Positions 25,056 to 34,806 of a DNA stretch of 64,000 nt are shown one piece after another. The number at the start of each line of letters is the position of its first letter. The first letter of the stretch is position 1. The stretch is from NCBI GenBank assembly GCA_963800215.1, contig CAWCZY010000006.1, positions 62,001 through 126,000 on the forward strand, given 5' to 3'. This DNA comes from JAJPKK01 sp963800215. Lineage in GTDB: Bacteria; Pseudomonadota; Alphaproteobacteria; Rhizobiales; Xanthobacteraceae. The notes beneath the pieces were generated by a model. The model made no database searches. It saw only the letters and a program-made list of their open reading frames with translations, and was not told the origin of the DNA. A program made the position numbers and the translations under genes.

Positions 25056-25973
25056 ATGGCGAGCTATCGGCTGGTGACCTACGCCCCGGTCGCGGGACCG
25101 CGGGCCGGCGTCGTAATCGGAGACGAGGTGTTCGACGCAAGCGAGCTGACGGGGCGCGCCGGCGATGCGACGGTGCTCGGCATTCTCGACGACTGGGATG
25201 CGGCGCGCCAGCGCCTCGGCAAAGCCGCCCCCGCGCCGGGCACCGGCTTGAAGCTCGCGGGCCTGAGGCTTCTCGCACCGATCCAGTGGCCGTCCGCGAT
25301 CTACTGCGCCGGGGCGAACTATGCCGACCACGCCGCCGAGATGGCCCGGCTGCAGAACCGGCCGCCGGAGCCGGACCCGCACACCCTGGGCCTCAAGCCC
25401 TGGCACTTCATCAAGACCGGGCGCAGCACGCTCGCCGCCACCGGGGACACCGTCCAGATTTCCGCGCTGTCGAAGACCATGGACTGGGAGGTCGAACTGG
25501 CCGCGGTGATCGGCCGTAGCGCCAAGAACGTCGCGCCCGGGCAGGCGCTCGACCATGTGGCCGGCTACACCATCGCCAACGACCTCTCCGCGCGCGACAT
25601 GGGCCGGCGGCCCAATGTGCCGGATACCTCGCCGTTCAAGTTCGACTGGGTCGCCCACAAGAATTTCGACGGTTCCTGCCCGCTGGGGCCATGGATCGTG
25701 CCGGCCGGCGACATTCCCGACCCCCAGAAGCTCGGCCTGAAGCTGTGGGTCAACGACGTCATCAAACAGGACTCCAACACCGCCCAGATGATCTTTACGA
25801 TCGCCGAGCAGATCGCGCATCTGAGCTCCCGCATCACCCTCAACCCGGGCGACGTGATCCTGACCGGGACCCCTTCGGGCGTCGGCGCGGCGCGCAAGGA
25901 ATTCCTCGCCGCCGGCGATGCGGTGAAGCTGTGGATCGAGGATATCGGCACGCTGGAGAACCGGATGGCGTAA
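25056..25973 (+). CDS. Fumarylacetoacetate hydrolase family protein
   Basis: 305-residue FAH-superfamily enzyme; relatives are 2-keto-4-pentenoate hydratases, acylpyruvases and C-C hydrolases of aromatic pathways. The C-terminal FAH domain begins at about residue 75 (IYCAGANYADHAAEMARL). Metal ligands are expected in KTMDWEVELAAVIG (Glu, Glu) and in ANDLSARDMGRRPN (Asp region). The closing motif is NPGDVILTGTPSGVG. Start at 25056 behind a textbook AAGGGAGG site. It is divergent from the Rieske-amidohydrolase unit, a classic position for the late step of ring breakdown. Substrate unknown. Confidence 0.93.
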   Translation: MASYRLVTYAPVAGPRAGVVIGDEVFDASELTGRAGDATVLGILDDWDAARQRLGKAAPAPGTGLKLAGLRLLAPIQWPSAIYCAGANYADHAAEMARLQNRPPEPDPHTLGLKPWHFIKTGRSTLAATGDTVQISALSKTMDWEVELAAVIGRSAKNVAPGQALDHVAGYTIANDLSARDMGRRPNVPDTSPFKFDWVAHKNFDGSCPLGPWIVPAGDIPDPQKLGLKLWVNDVIKQDSNTAQMIFTIAEQIAHLSSRITLNPGDVILTGTPSGVGAARKEFLAAGDAVKLWIEDIGTLENRMA

Positions 25974-26077
25974 GGGCCGGGCCAGTTTCCCCTCCCGGAC
26001 GGGTGGAATTCCGGCTAGGATCGAAGCAACGAAGGCCGCCGACAGCAGCCGCGCGGTCCACACAAGGGAGAATTGCA

Positions 26078-26944
26078 ATGGCGTTTCGAAGCTTTTCCTG
26101 CCGCAGCGCGCTCGGTGCGGCGGCGCTCGCCGCGGTGCTGGTATCGAGTGCCGCCGCCGGGGCGCAGGAGGCGAAGAAATATCCGGACTGGGAGGGCCTG
26201 TGGAATCGCGGCAGCCCGGTCGGCACGTGGGATCCCAGCAAGCCGCCGGGCCTCGGGCAGCAGGCTCCGCTGACTCCCGAATACCAGGCCGTGCTCCAGG
26301 CGAACCTCGCCAAGGGGAAGGCGGGAATCCAGTTCGACATCAAGGGCACCTGCGGCCCGGTCGGCATGCCCCGGCTGATGATGATGTACGAGCCCATGGA
26401 AATCGTGATCAAGCCGAAAACCACCTACATGCTGGTGGAGTCCATGAGCCCGATCCGGCGCATCTACACCGATGGCCGCCAGTTCCCCAATCCCGAGGAG
26501 TCCGATCCGTCGTTTGTCGGCTACTCGATCGGCAAGTGGATCGACACCGATAATGACGGCACTTACGACACGCTCGAAGTCGAGACCCGCAACATGCGGG
26601 GCCCGCGCCTGTTCGATTCGGTCGGCATTCCGCTGTCCAAGGACAACGACACCGTCGTCAAGGAGAAGCTCTATCTCGACAAGTCCAACCCGGACATCCT
26701 GCGCAACGAGATCACGACCTATGACGGCGCGCTGACACGGCCGTGGACGGTGTCGCGGTTCTACAAGCGCGAGCACCACCCGGTCTACGAGGAATACAAC
26801 TGCACCGAGGACAATCGCTGGGTGGCGATCGGCGGCGAGTTGTATCTCGCCGATTCCGAGGGCTACCTGATGCCGATCCAGAAGGGCCAGTCGCCGCCCG
26901 ACCTGAAATACCTCCAGAAGTATTTTCCGCAGGCGAAGAAATGA
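26078..26944 (+). CDS. Secreted hypothetical protein
   Basis: 288 residues with a clear Sec signal peptide (SALGAAALAAVLVSSAAAGA, cleavage near AGA-QE at about residue 30). The mature protein starts KKYPDWEGLWNRGSPVGTWD and is rich in Asp, Tyr, Pro and Trp, with an acidic DTDNDGTYDTLEVET stretch that resembles a calcium-binding loop. I do not recognise a named family. Proteins of this kind accompany hydrolases in soil alphaproteobacteria. AAGGGAG precedes the ATG. It lies 104 bp after the FAH gene and 153 bp before another exported hydrolase, so it probably belongs to the same rightward unit. Function unknown; periplasmic location likely. Confidence 0.8.
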   Translation: MAFRSFSCRSALGAAALAAVLVSSAAAGAQEAKKYPDWEGLWNRGSPVGTWDPSKPPGLGQQAPLTPEYQAVLQANLAKGKAGIQFDIKGTCGPVGMPRLMMMYEPMEIVIKPKTTYMLVESMSPIRRIYTDGRQFPNPEESDPSFVGYSIGKWIDTDNDGTYDTLEVETRNMRGPRLFDSVGIPLSKDNDTVVKEKLYLDKSNPDILRNEITTYDGALTRPWTVSRFYKREHHPVYEEYNCTEDNRWVAIGGELYLADSEGYLMPIQKGQSPPDLKYLQKYFPQAKK

Positions 26945-26953
26945 TGCGTCCGG

Positions 26954-26998
26954 GTCATTCCGGGTTCGCGCGAAGGAAGGCGCGCGCCCCGGAATGAC
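26954..26998. repeat. Palindrome family C copy 1
   Basis: GTCATTCCGGG at 26954 pairs with CCCGGAATGAC ending at 26998, with additional GCGCG pairing inside. It lies 10 bp after the stop of the secreted hypothetical gene and could stabilise or end its transcript. A longer relative is at 28276-28385. Confidence 0.85.
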
Positions 26999-27097
26999 GG
27001 TGCCCGCCATGTCCACCGACCCGTAGGTCGGCTACACTGACCCCGCAAACCAAACGCCGCGCGCCCCAAGAAGGACGCGCGCCCTCGGGAGGACGTC

Positions 27098-28270
27098 ATG
27101 ATCCACAAGCTCGCCATCGCAGCCGTGCTCGCCGCGGCGATTTCCTGTTCGGCGGCGTGTGCGCAGGAGCCGCTCGCCATCGCAAAGCAGGGCTATTTCT
27201 TCGTCGGCGGAAAATATTCGCCGGTCGGCGACAAGCAGGTGATGACCGGCCAGATCTATGTGGAGTACCAGATCCCGCGCAAGCGCACCCAGCCCTATCC
27301 GCTGGTGATCGTGCCGGGTGCGGCGCAGACCGCGACCAATTTCAACGGCACCACCGACGGCCGCGAGGGCTGGACCCAGCATTTCCTGCGGCGCGGCTAT
27401 GCGGTCTACATCGTCGAGCAGCCCGGTCGCGGGCGTTCGTCCTACCAGCCGGACACCGAGGGGCCGCAGGCCTATCCGCAGGTCCTTTCGGTGCAGCAGC
27501 GCTTCACCGCGCCGGAGAAGTACAATTTGTGGCCACAGGCGCGGCTGCACACCCAATGGCCGGGCACCGGCATGGCGGGCGATCCCAACTTCGACCAGTT
27601 CTTCGCCTCCCAGGTGCCGTTCGTGCAAAAGCCGGACGTGATCCAGGCGCTCAACCGCGACGCGATCGCCGCGCTCATCGACAAGCTCGGGCCGGTCATC
27701 CTGATGACCCATTCGCAGTCCGGCGCGTATGGCTGGGAGGCGGTCGACCAGCGGCCCAATCTCGTCAAGGCGCTGATCCAGGCCGAGCCGTCGGCGCCGC
27801 CGGTCTATGATCTCGATCTCGTCGGCGCGCCCGATTGGTTCCGCGACGGCGCGCGCACCCGCATTTGGGGGCTCACCTCGATCCCGATCACCTATGCGCC
27901 GCCGGCGGCCGATGCCTCCGAGCTCGCCTTCGAGCAGCAGGACACGGCGGACGGGCCGGACCTCGCCAAGTGCTGGCTGCAGAAGTCGCCGGCGCGGCAA
28001 CTGCCCAATTTGCAGAAGCTGCCGATCGCGATCGTCACCGGCGAGGCCTCGTTCCACGGGCCCTACGAGCATTGCGTGGTGAAGTTCCTGGAGCAGGCCG
28101 GCGTGCATCCGACCTGGCTCAATCTCGCCGCCATGGGCATCCACGGCAACGGCCACATGATGATGCTGGAGAAGAACTCCGACCAGATCGCCGACGTGAT
28201 CGAGCGCTGGGTGCGCAAGGCGGTGTCGGAGAAATCGGCGGCCGCACCGAGCCACCGCGCGTCGCGGTAG
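27098..28270 (+). CDS. Exported alpha/beta hydrolase (esterase-like)
   Basis: 390 residues with a Sec signal peptide (HKLAIAAVLAAAISCSAACA, cleavage near ACA-QE at about 23). The alpha/beta-hydrolase core has the oxyanion region LVIVPGAAQTATNF, nucleophile elbow THSQSG (Ser at about residue 206), an acid in PIAIVTGEASFH and the base in IHGNGHMMMLEKN. The WPGTGMAGDPNFDQFF insertion is a lid-like segment. This resembles periplasmic esterases of Bradyrhizobium-type genomes. GGGAGG lies upstream of the ATG at 27098. It may hydrolyse an ester precursor outside the cytoplasm before uptake by one of the TctC-type receptors; this is inferred from context. Confidence 0.88.
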   Translation: MIHKLAIAAVLAAAISCSAACAQEPLAIAKQGYFFVGGKYSPVGDKQVMTGQIYVEYQIPRKRTQPYPLVIVPGAAQTATNFNGTTDGREGWTQHFLRRGYAVYIVEQPGRGRSSYQPDTEGPQAYPQVLSVQQRFTAPEKYNLWPQARLHTQWPGTGMAGDPNFDQFFASQVPFVQKPDVIQALNRDAIAALIDKLGPVILMTHSQSGAYGWEAVDQRPNLVKALIQAEPSAPPVYDLDLVGAPDWFRDGARTRIWGLTSIPITYAPPAADASELAFEQQDTADGPDLAKCWLQKSPARQLPNLQKLPIAIVTGEASFHGPYEHCVVKFLEQAGVHPTWLNLAAMGIHGNGHMMMLEKNSDQIADVIERWVRKAVSEKSAAAPSHRASR

Positions 28271-28275
28271 TATGA

Positions 28276-28385
28276 GTCATTCCGGGGCGCGCGTCTTCGC
28301 GCGAACCCGGAATCCGGGCTGCTGTGCAGAAGGGCGAGGCCGCCTGGATTTCGGGTTCGGTGCTTCGCACCGCCCCCGGAATGAC
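28276..28385. repeat. Palindrome family C copy 2
   Basis: GTCATTCCGGGG at 28276 pairs with CCCCGGAATGAC ending at 28385, and internal arms also pair (GCGCGAACCCGGAAT and ATTTCGGGTTCGGTGC-like). It fills most of the gap between the convergent exported hydrolase and the Gfo/Idh gene. Confidence 0.88.
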
Positions 28386-28411
28386 AAGGTAGGTGGTTTT
28401 CTTGAGTAGAA

Positions 28412-29386
28412 TCACGCCGAAACCGCCACCGGCCCGCCCTTTTTTAGCGACGCGACCACCGCCTCAAACGCAGCGGTGACGTCCACGAGTTCGCGCGGCG
28501 TGATCATGAACGGCGTGCGCGCCTCGACGGCGTCGGCGAACGCCTCGGCCATGGCGCGCAGCGAATCGACGCGTGGGAAGGTCTCCTCCCGGGCGGCCGT
28601 GCCGATATAGCCGATCCGCAAGGTGTCTTCGTCGCGGGCCTCGGCGAAGCCGTTGGTGCCGAACACGTGGATGCGCCAGAACGGCACGCTGGCGCGCACC
28701 GTCGCCATCAGCCCGGTCGCGCCCGAGGCGAATTGCGCGAGCACCGCCACGGCGTCGCGGGGATCGGGCGCGGGCTTCGGCGCGAATGCCTTGGCATCGA
28801 CCTGCCGGATCGGTCCGGCGAGGGAGATGAGCGCATCGAGCACATGCAGGCCGCAGCCGGTCATGCCGAACCCCGGCGATTCCCGGGGATCGTCGCGCCA
28901 GCCGCCGCCGATGACCCGGGTCGAGTATTCGTTGGAGAAATGCCCCTCGATGTGGAGGATATCGCCGAGCGTGCCGGCCTCGACCACGCGCCTGATCTCG
29001 CGCATCGAGGCAAAGCAGCGCCGGTTGTAGCCGCTGGCGAGCGGCACCCCGGCAACGCGGCACGCCTCCACGGCGCGCGCGGCCTCGGCGCGGGTGAGGG
29101 CGAGGGGTTTTTCGCACCACACCGACTTGCCCGCCGTGGCGGCCGCGACCACCTCGTCCACGTGCTGGGAGTGGGGTGTCGCCAGGAACACCGCGTCGAT
29201 GCCGGGATCGGCCAGCACTTCGGCGAGGTCGCTCGACAGCGCGAGGCCATGCTGCGCGGCAAAGTCCTGTGCCAGCGTCGGGTTCCTGGTGACGCCGCGC
29301 ACGTAGCGGATGCGGGTGCTGCCCGCGACCGCGGTGACGTGGTTGCGGCCCCAGCGTCCCAATCCGACGATCGCTGCGTTGATCAT
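28412..29386 (-). CDS. Gfo/Idh/MocA family NAD(P)-dependent oxidoreductase
   Basis: 324-residue dehydrogenase. The Rossmann motif is AAIVGLGRWGRNH (residues 4-16, GxGxxG-like). The family lysine appears in VWCEKPLALTRAEA (about residues 92-105), and the C-terminal sheet domain begins at RRVVEAGTLGDILHIEGHF. Members oxidise or reduce sugars, inositols, imines or dihydrodiols, so the substrate is open. The start at 29386 (MINAAIVG) is the only sensible ATG; upstream sequence is a palindrome. It is divergent from the 3-hydroxyisobutyrate dehydrogenase-like gene at 29600. Confidence 0.93.
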   Translation of the reverse strand: MINAAIVGLGRWGRNHVTAVAGSTRIRYVRGVTRNPTLAQDFAAQHGLALSSDLAEVLADPGIDAVFLATPHSQHVDEVVAAATAGKSVWCEKPLALTRAEAARAVEACRVAGVPLASGYNRRCFASMREIRRVVEAGTLGDILHIEGHFSNEYSTRVIGGGWRDDPRESPGFGMTGCGLHVLDALISLAGPIRQVDAKAFAPKPAPDPRDAVAVLAQFASGATGLMATVRASVPFWRIHVFGTNGFAEARDEDTLRIGYIGTAAREETFPRVDSLRAMAEAFADAVEARTPFMITPRELVDVTAAFEAVVASLKKGGPVAVSA

Positions 29387-29413
29387 TGAACCTGTTCCTC
29401 TCCGCACCGAATG

Positions 29414-29503
29414 GTCATGGCCGGGCTTGTCCCGGCCTTCTCGATGCCCTCGGCACAGCCGTGCCACGCGAATCGAGATCGCCGGGACAAGCCCGGCGAT
29501 GAC
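29414..29503. repeat. Palindrome family B-like copy 2
   Basis: Arms 29414-29445 (GTCATGGCCGGGCTTGTCCC) and 29472-29503 pair almost fully. The core CCGGGCTTGTCCCGG resembles the element at 18930-19010. It lies in the divergent promoter gap between two dehydrogenase genes. Confidence 0.88.
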
Positions 29504-29599
29504 GGCTGTGGGGTGATCCGTGCCGGATTTTACGCTTGCCGGGAAATGTGACATGGAACGAACGCGCGCGCGGCGCAAGAGCTGAGGAAACACAGCGGC

Positions 29600-30478
29600 A
29601 TGAGCGATCCGGTCGGCATCGTTGGTCTCGGCCTGATGGGAAGCGTGCTGGCGCGCCGGCTCATCGCCGCCGGCCTCGACGTGGTCGGTTTCGACCCCGA
29701 GGCGGAAAAGAACGACAACCTCGTCGCCCTCGGCGGCCGCGCCGGCGGCTCGATCGAAGACGTCGCCCGCGGCGCGAACCCTATCGTGCTCGCGGTGTTC
29801 GACACCGACCAGGTCGAGGCGGTGGTGGAAGGTCCGATCCTGGCCGCGCTCGGCGAAAACTCCGGCAAGATCGTGATGTGCACCTCGACCTGCGATCCCG
29901 ACCGCATCGCCGCACTGGCCGGGCGCGTGGCCTCGCGCGGCCTGCGTTTTCTGGAGACGCCGGTGTCGGGCACCAGCGGGCAGGTGCGGCGCGGCGAAGG
30001 CGTCGGCCTGATCGGCGGCGACCCCGCGGTGGCTGCAGAAATCTCCGGCGTGCTCGATGCGGTGTTCCCGGTGCGGTTCCATGTCGGCGGGCCCGGCGAC
30101 GGCGGCCGTGCCAAGCTCGCGGTCAACCTCATTCTCGGGCTCAACCGGGTCGCGCTGGCCGAGGGGCTGGTGTTCGCGACCCGCCTCGGCCTCGATCCCG
30201 ATGCATTCCTCAGGATCGCGCGGGGCTCAGCGGCCTATTCTCAGGTGATGGACACCAAGGGCGCGAAAATGGCGGCATCGGATTTCGCCGCGGAAGGCCG
30301 CGCTCGCCAGACCCTCAAGGACGTCAATCTCATGCTGGAACAGGCCGGGCGCTGCGGCCAGAACCTGCCCTTGCTCGAGGTCCATCGCGACATCCTCGCG
30401 GCGTGCGTGGCCGCGGGCGAAGGCGATCTCGACAACAGCGTCGTCATCAACGAAATCCGCCGCCGCTGGGCGAAGTAG
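29600..30478 (+). CDS. 3-hydroxyisobutyrate dehydrogenase family (beta-hydroxyacid) dehydrogenase
   Basis: 292 residues. The NAD(P)-binding segment is PVGIVGLGLMGSVLARRL (GxGxxG, about residues 4-21). The substrate-binding motif is LETPVSGTSGQVRRGEG (about 118-134). The catalytic Lys lies in GDGGRAKLAVNLILG, and the C-terminal motif is ALAEGLVFATRLGLDPDAF. The family oxidises beta-hydroxyacids such as 3-hydroxyisobutyrate or tartronate semialdehyde; aromatic-pathway members are known too. It is intact and isolated between two palindromes. It faces the TRAP-receptor gene convergently. Confidence 0.92.
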   Translation: MSDPVGIVGLGLMGSVLARRLIAAGLDVVGFDPEAEKNDNLVALGGRAGGSIEDVARGANPIVLAVFDTDQVEAVVEGPILAALGENSGKIVMCTSTCDPDRIAALAGRVASRGLRFLETPVSGTSGQVRRGEGVGLIGGDPAVAAEISGVLDAVFPVRFHVGGPGDGGRAKLAVNLILGLNRVALAEGLVFATRLGLDPDAFLRIARGSAAYSQVMDTKGAKMAASDFAAEGRARQTLKDVNLMLEQAGRCGQNLPLLEVHRDILAACVAAGEGDLDNSVVINEIRRRWAK

Positions 30479-30488
30479 GTAAACTCTT

Positions 30489-30600
30489 TCTTCTCCCTCC
30501 CCGACTTCGGGGAGGGCTAGGGTGGGGTCTTCCTCACAACACGCCCGGTCGCAAGCGAATCCCCACCCCGGCCCTCCTCGGAGATGCTGAGGGAGAAGAG
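30489..30600. repeat. Palindrome family E, long form, overlapping a gene end
   Basis: The left arm (TTCTCCCTCCCCGACTTCGG and onward through GGTGGGGTCTTCCTC) pairs with the right arm (CCCCACCCCGGCCCTCCTCG to GGGAGAAGAG). The element spans the convergent ends of the dehydrogenase and the TRAP receptor, and supplies the last 28 or so codons of the latter. Confidence 0.88.
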
Positions 30601-31569
30601 TGCCGCGCGCAGCGCCGGGGCGAGCCGCGTCAGCTCTTGCTCGATGATGGGCGCGACTGCGGCCCGGAACGCGGCCATGCCGATCTCCTCCGCCGGCACG
30701 ACGGCGACGCCATCCTTTTGCAGCAGCGCGAGGCATTGGGTGTCCTCGGCGATCGCGAAGGCGCGCTGCTGCGCGGTCGCATCCGCCATCGCGGCGGTGA
30801 CCGCCCTCTGCACCTCGCCGTCGAGGCCGTCGAACCAGGCGCGGTTCGCGAGCACCAGCGCAACGCCGAAGAAATGCGAGGTCAGGCTGACATGGCGGTG
30901 GGTGCGGTGCAGGTTGAAATTGACCAGATTGGTCAGCGGATTTTCCTGGGCATCGACGGCGAGACCGGTGACGGCGGCGACGAGGTCCTTGACGTCGATG
31001 ACCATCGGCACGAAGCCGAGCGCCGCGAACACTTGTCTGTGCAGAGGGCTCGCGACGATGCGCAGCCGCAGGCCGCGGCAATCCTGCGGGGTGCGGATCG
31101 GATGCAGGCGGTTGGAGATATGACGGAAGCCGTTGTCCCAGAAATCGAGCAGCCGATAGGGCGTCGCCGCCGCCACGTCGGCGGCGAGCCGGCGCCCGAC
31201 CTCGCCGTCGAGCTGGCGATAGACGGGGTCGCGCGCAGTGAGCACGAAGGGGATGTCGAACAGCGCCAGCGACGGCACCCGTTCCGCCAAATAGCTCGAA
31301 TTGAAGTAGCAGAGTTCCAGCCGGCCGTCGGCCACCATCGCCAGCAGGTCGGCCGCCTTGTGGCCGTGGGCGCTGACGTTCGCGGTGACCTCCACACGCC
31401 AGCCAGGGCCGAGCCGCCGCTCCGCATCCGCGGCGAAGGCGCGCAGGCCCCGCGTGTGCACGGAGGCCTCGCCCTGGTAGCCGCCGATGCGGATGGTGCG
31501 GTTCGGTGGTGTGCCCAAGATGCCTCTCTCGCCGGTGACGCTGTCGCTGGGGTCGCGAAGGTCACCCAT
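30517..31569 (-). CDS. TRAP transporter DctP-type solute-binding protein, no visible signal peptide
   Basis: 350 residues with DctP features: TIRIGGYQGEASVHTRG, ERVPSLALFDIPFVL, the segment WDNGFRHISNRLHPIRTPQD followed by CRGLRLRI, the AVDAQENPLTNLVNFNLH ligand loop, and FGVALVLANRAWFDGLDGEV. Start at 31569 is supported by AAGGGAGG 11 bp upstream. An alternative ATG at 31608 also gives no signal peptide (MEYERAQGRRGRRMGD). Usual DctP proteins have one, so either the leader was lost or the protein is cytoplasmic. The C-terminus (EEGRGGDSLATGRVVRKTPP) is encoded by a palindromic repeat and is unlike the family. No DctQ/DctM genes nearby. Confidence 0.8.
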   Translation of the reverse strand: MGDLRDPSDSVTGERGILGTPPNRTIRIGGYQGEASVHTRGLRAFAADAERRLGPGWRVEVTANVSAHGHKAADLLAMVADGRLELCYFNSSYLAERVPSLALFDIPFVLTARDPVYRQLDGEVGRRLAADVAAATPYRLLDFWDNGFRHISNRLHPIRTPQDCRGLRLRIVASPLHRQVFAALGFVPMVIDVKDLVAAVTGLAVDAQENPLTNLVNFNLHRTHRHVSLTSHFFGVALVLANRAWFDGLDGEVQRAVTAAMADATAQQRAFAIAEDTQCLALLQKDGVAVVPAEEIGMAAFRAAVAPIIEQELTRLAPALRAALFSLSISEEGRGGDSLATGRVVRKTPP

Positions 31570-31693
31570 GCGCCGGCCCCGCCTCCCTTGAGCGCGCTCA
31601 TATTCCATAATAGACCGATAGGAACAAGCGCGGTTGCGGGCCGCGCGCCGGTCCATTGTGGCCGGTGGAACTTCGCACCAGCGAGGAACGGCC

Positions 31694-34600
31694 ATGATCG
31701 CCACAGTCAAGTTCTCGGTCATCCTGTGGGGCTTTGCTCAGGTGATGAAGGTTTCGGCGCGCCGGCATCCGAAGTTCCGCGACCGCCTGCGCGAGCGCAA
31801 TCTGGTCGCCCAGATCAAGGCGCGCGACGAGGAGGTCGGGCGCTGGTTCGAGGTCCGCGCCGGCAAGGTCACCTCTGGGGCCGGGCTCCATGCCAGGCCC
31901 GACATCACGCTCGCCTTCAAGAACGCTGCGATCGGCGCTTCGCTGCTGACGCCGCCGATCAACTGGCTCGACCAGATCAACGCCCAGAAGGATTTCAACC
32001 TCACCGTCGACGGGCCGGAGGACCTCACCAACTGGTGGGCCCAGACCATGATGGCCACGATGACCGCGGGCTGGCAGTTCGGCACCAGGCTCGCCGACGG
32101 CACCATGCGCTATTGCAATATGACCAATGGCGGCCCGGTGTTCGTGCACGTCAAGGACGGCAAGATCGTGCGCATGACGCCGATCGACTTCGACGACACC
32201 GATCCTCAGCCCTGGACCATCGAGGCGCGTGGAATGAAATTCACCCCGCCGCGCAAGACCACCCTGGCGCCCCATGGCCAGAACGCAAAATCGATCGTCT
32301 ATTCGCCGGACCGCCTGCTCCATCCGATGAAGCGGGTCGATTTCGATCCCAATGGTGAGCGCCATCCGGAGAACCGCGGCAAGTCCGGCTATGTGCGGAT
32401 CTCATGGGACGAGGCGCTCGATATCGTCTCCTCCGAGATCAAGCGCCTCAAAAGCACCTATGGCCCCGGCGTGATGGCGGTCTCCCACGGCTCGCATCAC
32501 ACCTGGGGCAATATCGGCTACTACCTCTCGGCGCTGCACCGCTTCCGCAACGCCGTCGGCTACACCCAGGTCCACCACAATCCCGACAGCTGGGAGGGCT
32601 GGTACTGGGGCGCGGTGCATCACTGGGGCTATACGCTGCGCGTCGGCCAGTCCGAGACCTATGGCACCGTCGAGGACTGCCTGCAGAACTGCGACATGAT
32701 CGTGTTCTGGGCGGCGGACCCGGAGTCGACCAGCGGTTCTTACGGCGCGCAGGAAGGCACCGTGCGCCGGCAGTGGCTCAAGAACCCGAAGCTCGGCATC
32801 AAGGTCGTCCACATCGATCCCTATTACAACGCCTCGGCGCAATTCCTGCCGGGCAAATGGTTCGCCCCCAAGCCGACCACCTCGGTCGCGATGGCGATGG
32901 CGATCGCCTACGTCTGGATCAAGGAAGACCTCTACGACAAGGACTACGTGAGCACCCACACGGTCGGCTTCGACAAGTGGAAGGCCTATCTCCTCGGCGA
33001 GGAGGACGGCACGCCGAAAACGCCGGAATGGCAGCAGCAGGAGACCGGCGTTCCCGCCAAGGACGTCCGCGCGCTCGCCCGCGAATGGGGCAAGAAGCGC
33101 GTCTATCTCGCGCCCGGCGGCTGGGGCAACGGCCATGGCGGAGCCTGCCGCAACCAGACCGGCATCCAGTGGGCCCGCGTCATGGTGTGCCTCATCGCCA
33201 TGCAGGGCCTCGGCAAGCCCGGCATCAACATGGGCAACCTGCAATGGGGCTGCCCGCTCGATTTCAATTTCTATTTCCCCGGCTATGCCGACGGCGGCAT
33301 GTCCGGCGATCTCGAGAACACCTCGATGCCGGTCGAGCTCTACCAGCGCATGCCGCAGCTGCCTACCATGGCCTCGACCTACCAGCGCATCCCGCGCATC
33401 TGGATGCCGGAGGCGATCACCGAGGGCAAGGCCGAGGGCTATGCCTGGGTCGGCAAGTCGATCGAGCACCAGTTCGCCAAGTTCTCCTATCCGGCGCCCG
33501 GCCATGCGCCGGTGAAGATGCTCTACAAGTACGGCGGCTCGATGCTGTCGACCATGAACAACACCAACCGCCATGTGCGGATGTACCAGTCCGACAATCT
33601 CGAATTCGTCGTCAACCAGTCGATCTGGTTCGAGGGCGAGGCGAAATTCGCCGACGTGATCCTGCCGGCCTGCTCCAATTTCGAGCGCGTCGACATCAGC
33701 GAATGGGCGGGGCTCGGCGGCTACGGCCATCACGGCCAGCAGCAGCTCAACCACCGCGTCATCATCTTCCAGGCGCCGGCGATCGCGCCGCTCGGGGAAT
33801 CGAAGTCGGACTACTGGATCTTCACCGAGATCTGCAAACGGCTCGGGCTCGCCAATTACTTCAATGAGGGCATGAACGAAATCGATTGGGTCAAGCGCCT
33901 GTTCGAGGCCTCCGACCTGCCCAAGCGCATCTCCTGGAAGGAATTCATCCGCAGGGGCTATTACGTGGTGCCGGCGGAGAAGGAGAAGCTGCGCGCGCCG
34001 GTGTCGTTCCGCTGGTTCTGGGAGAACCGCAAGAAGGACGTGCCCGAGGCGCATCCGCTGCCGTCCGACTATGCGCAGGAATTCCAACGCGGCCTGCAGA
34101 CCCAATCGGGCAAGCTCGAATTCGAGTGCAACAGCCTCAAGCGCTTCAACGATCCCGAGCGTCCGCCGATCGTGAAATACGAGCCGTCATGGGAGGGGCC
34201 GCATTCCGGCGCGATGTTTGCCAGCTATCCGCTGCAGATGCTGACGCCGCATTCGAAATACTGCTTCCACACCCAGGGCGACGGCAAGGACAGCTTCCTC
34301 CTCAACATCGCCGACCACCGCGTCAACGTGAACGGCTATTATTACTGGGTGATGCGCCTCAACGCGGAGGATGCCGCCGCGCGCGGCATCAAGAAACACG
34401 ACCTCGTCAAGGTCTTCAACGACCGCGGCGCCGTGATCTGCGCGGCGCTGCCGACCCAGCGCCTGCCGCGCGGCGTCTGCCACGGCTACGAGTTCCTCCG
34501 CCGTCTACGACCCCATGGGCGAGCCCGGCAAATCGGTCGATCGCGGCGGCTGCCTCAATCTGCTGACGCCGGAGCGCACCCAGACCAAGTCGACCCATTC

Positions 34601-34742
34601 GCTCGCCGGCGCCAATTCGCTGGTCCAGGTCGAGCTGTGGGACGGTCGCACCGAGCACATGTCCGCGGCCTTCGCGGAAATGGAGCGCGACAAGGGCATC
34701 AAGCGCACGCTGGAAGCTGCCAGCCTGGTGCCGGCGAAGTAG
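31694..34742 (+). CDS. Molybdopterin oxidoreductase large subunit, transhydroxylase / resorcinol hydroxylase-like, with N-terminal SCP2-like domain (one frame break)
   Basis: About 1,015 residues after correcting one inserted base near 34492. Reading must move from CHGYE to SSAVYDPMGEPGKSVDRGG; uncorrected, the frame runs on to 34825. The main part (from about residue 135) is a DMSO-reductase-family Mo enzyme (VKDGKIVRMTPIDFDDTD, KSGYVRISWDEALDIVSSEI, AVSHGSHHTWGN, VFWAADPESTSGSYGAQ). It has no N-terminal Cys motif for a 4Fe-4S cluster, as in pyrogallol-phloroglucinol transhydroxylase. Residues 1-130 add a domain with SCP2 sterol-carrier character (RWFEVRAGKVTSGAG, ARPDITLAFKN, KDFNLTVDGPEDLTNWW). 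The next gene encodes the matching Fe-S subunit. It probably rearranges or adds ring hydroxyls on a polyphenol; substrate unknown. Confidence 0.85.
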
Positions 34743-34750
34743 TTACTCTT

Positions 34751-34779
34751 CTCCCTCCCCCGCAAGCGGGAGAGGGGGC
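34751..34779. repeat. Short palindrome, family E
   Basis: CTCCCTCCCCCGCAAGCGGG followed by AGAGGGGGC sits between the stop of the large subunit and the start of the Fe-S subunit of the molybdoenzyme. It may modulate relative expression of the two subunits. Confidence 0.75.
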
Positions 34780-34806
34780 GAAAAAGCCAAAAGTCCGGAG
34801 TTCTCC

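Noticed and set aside
29536..32358. 940-codon rightward open frame
   Set aside because: Runs across the 3-hydroxyisobutyrate dehydrogenase gene, the convergent TRAP receptor and the start of the molybdoenzyme in a wrong frame; Arg/Gly-rich with no domain.
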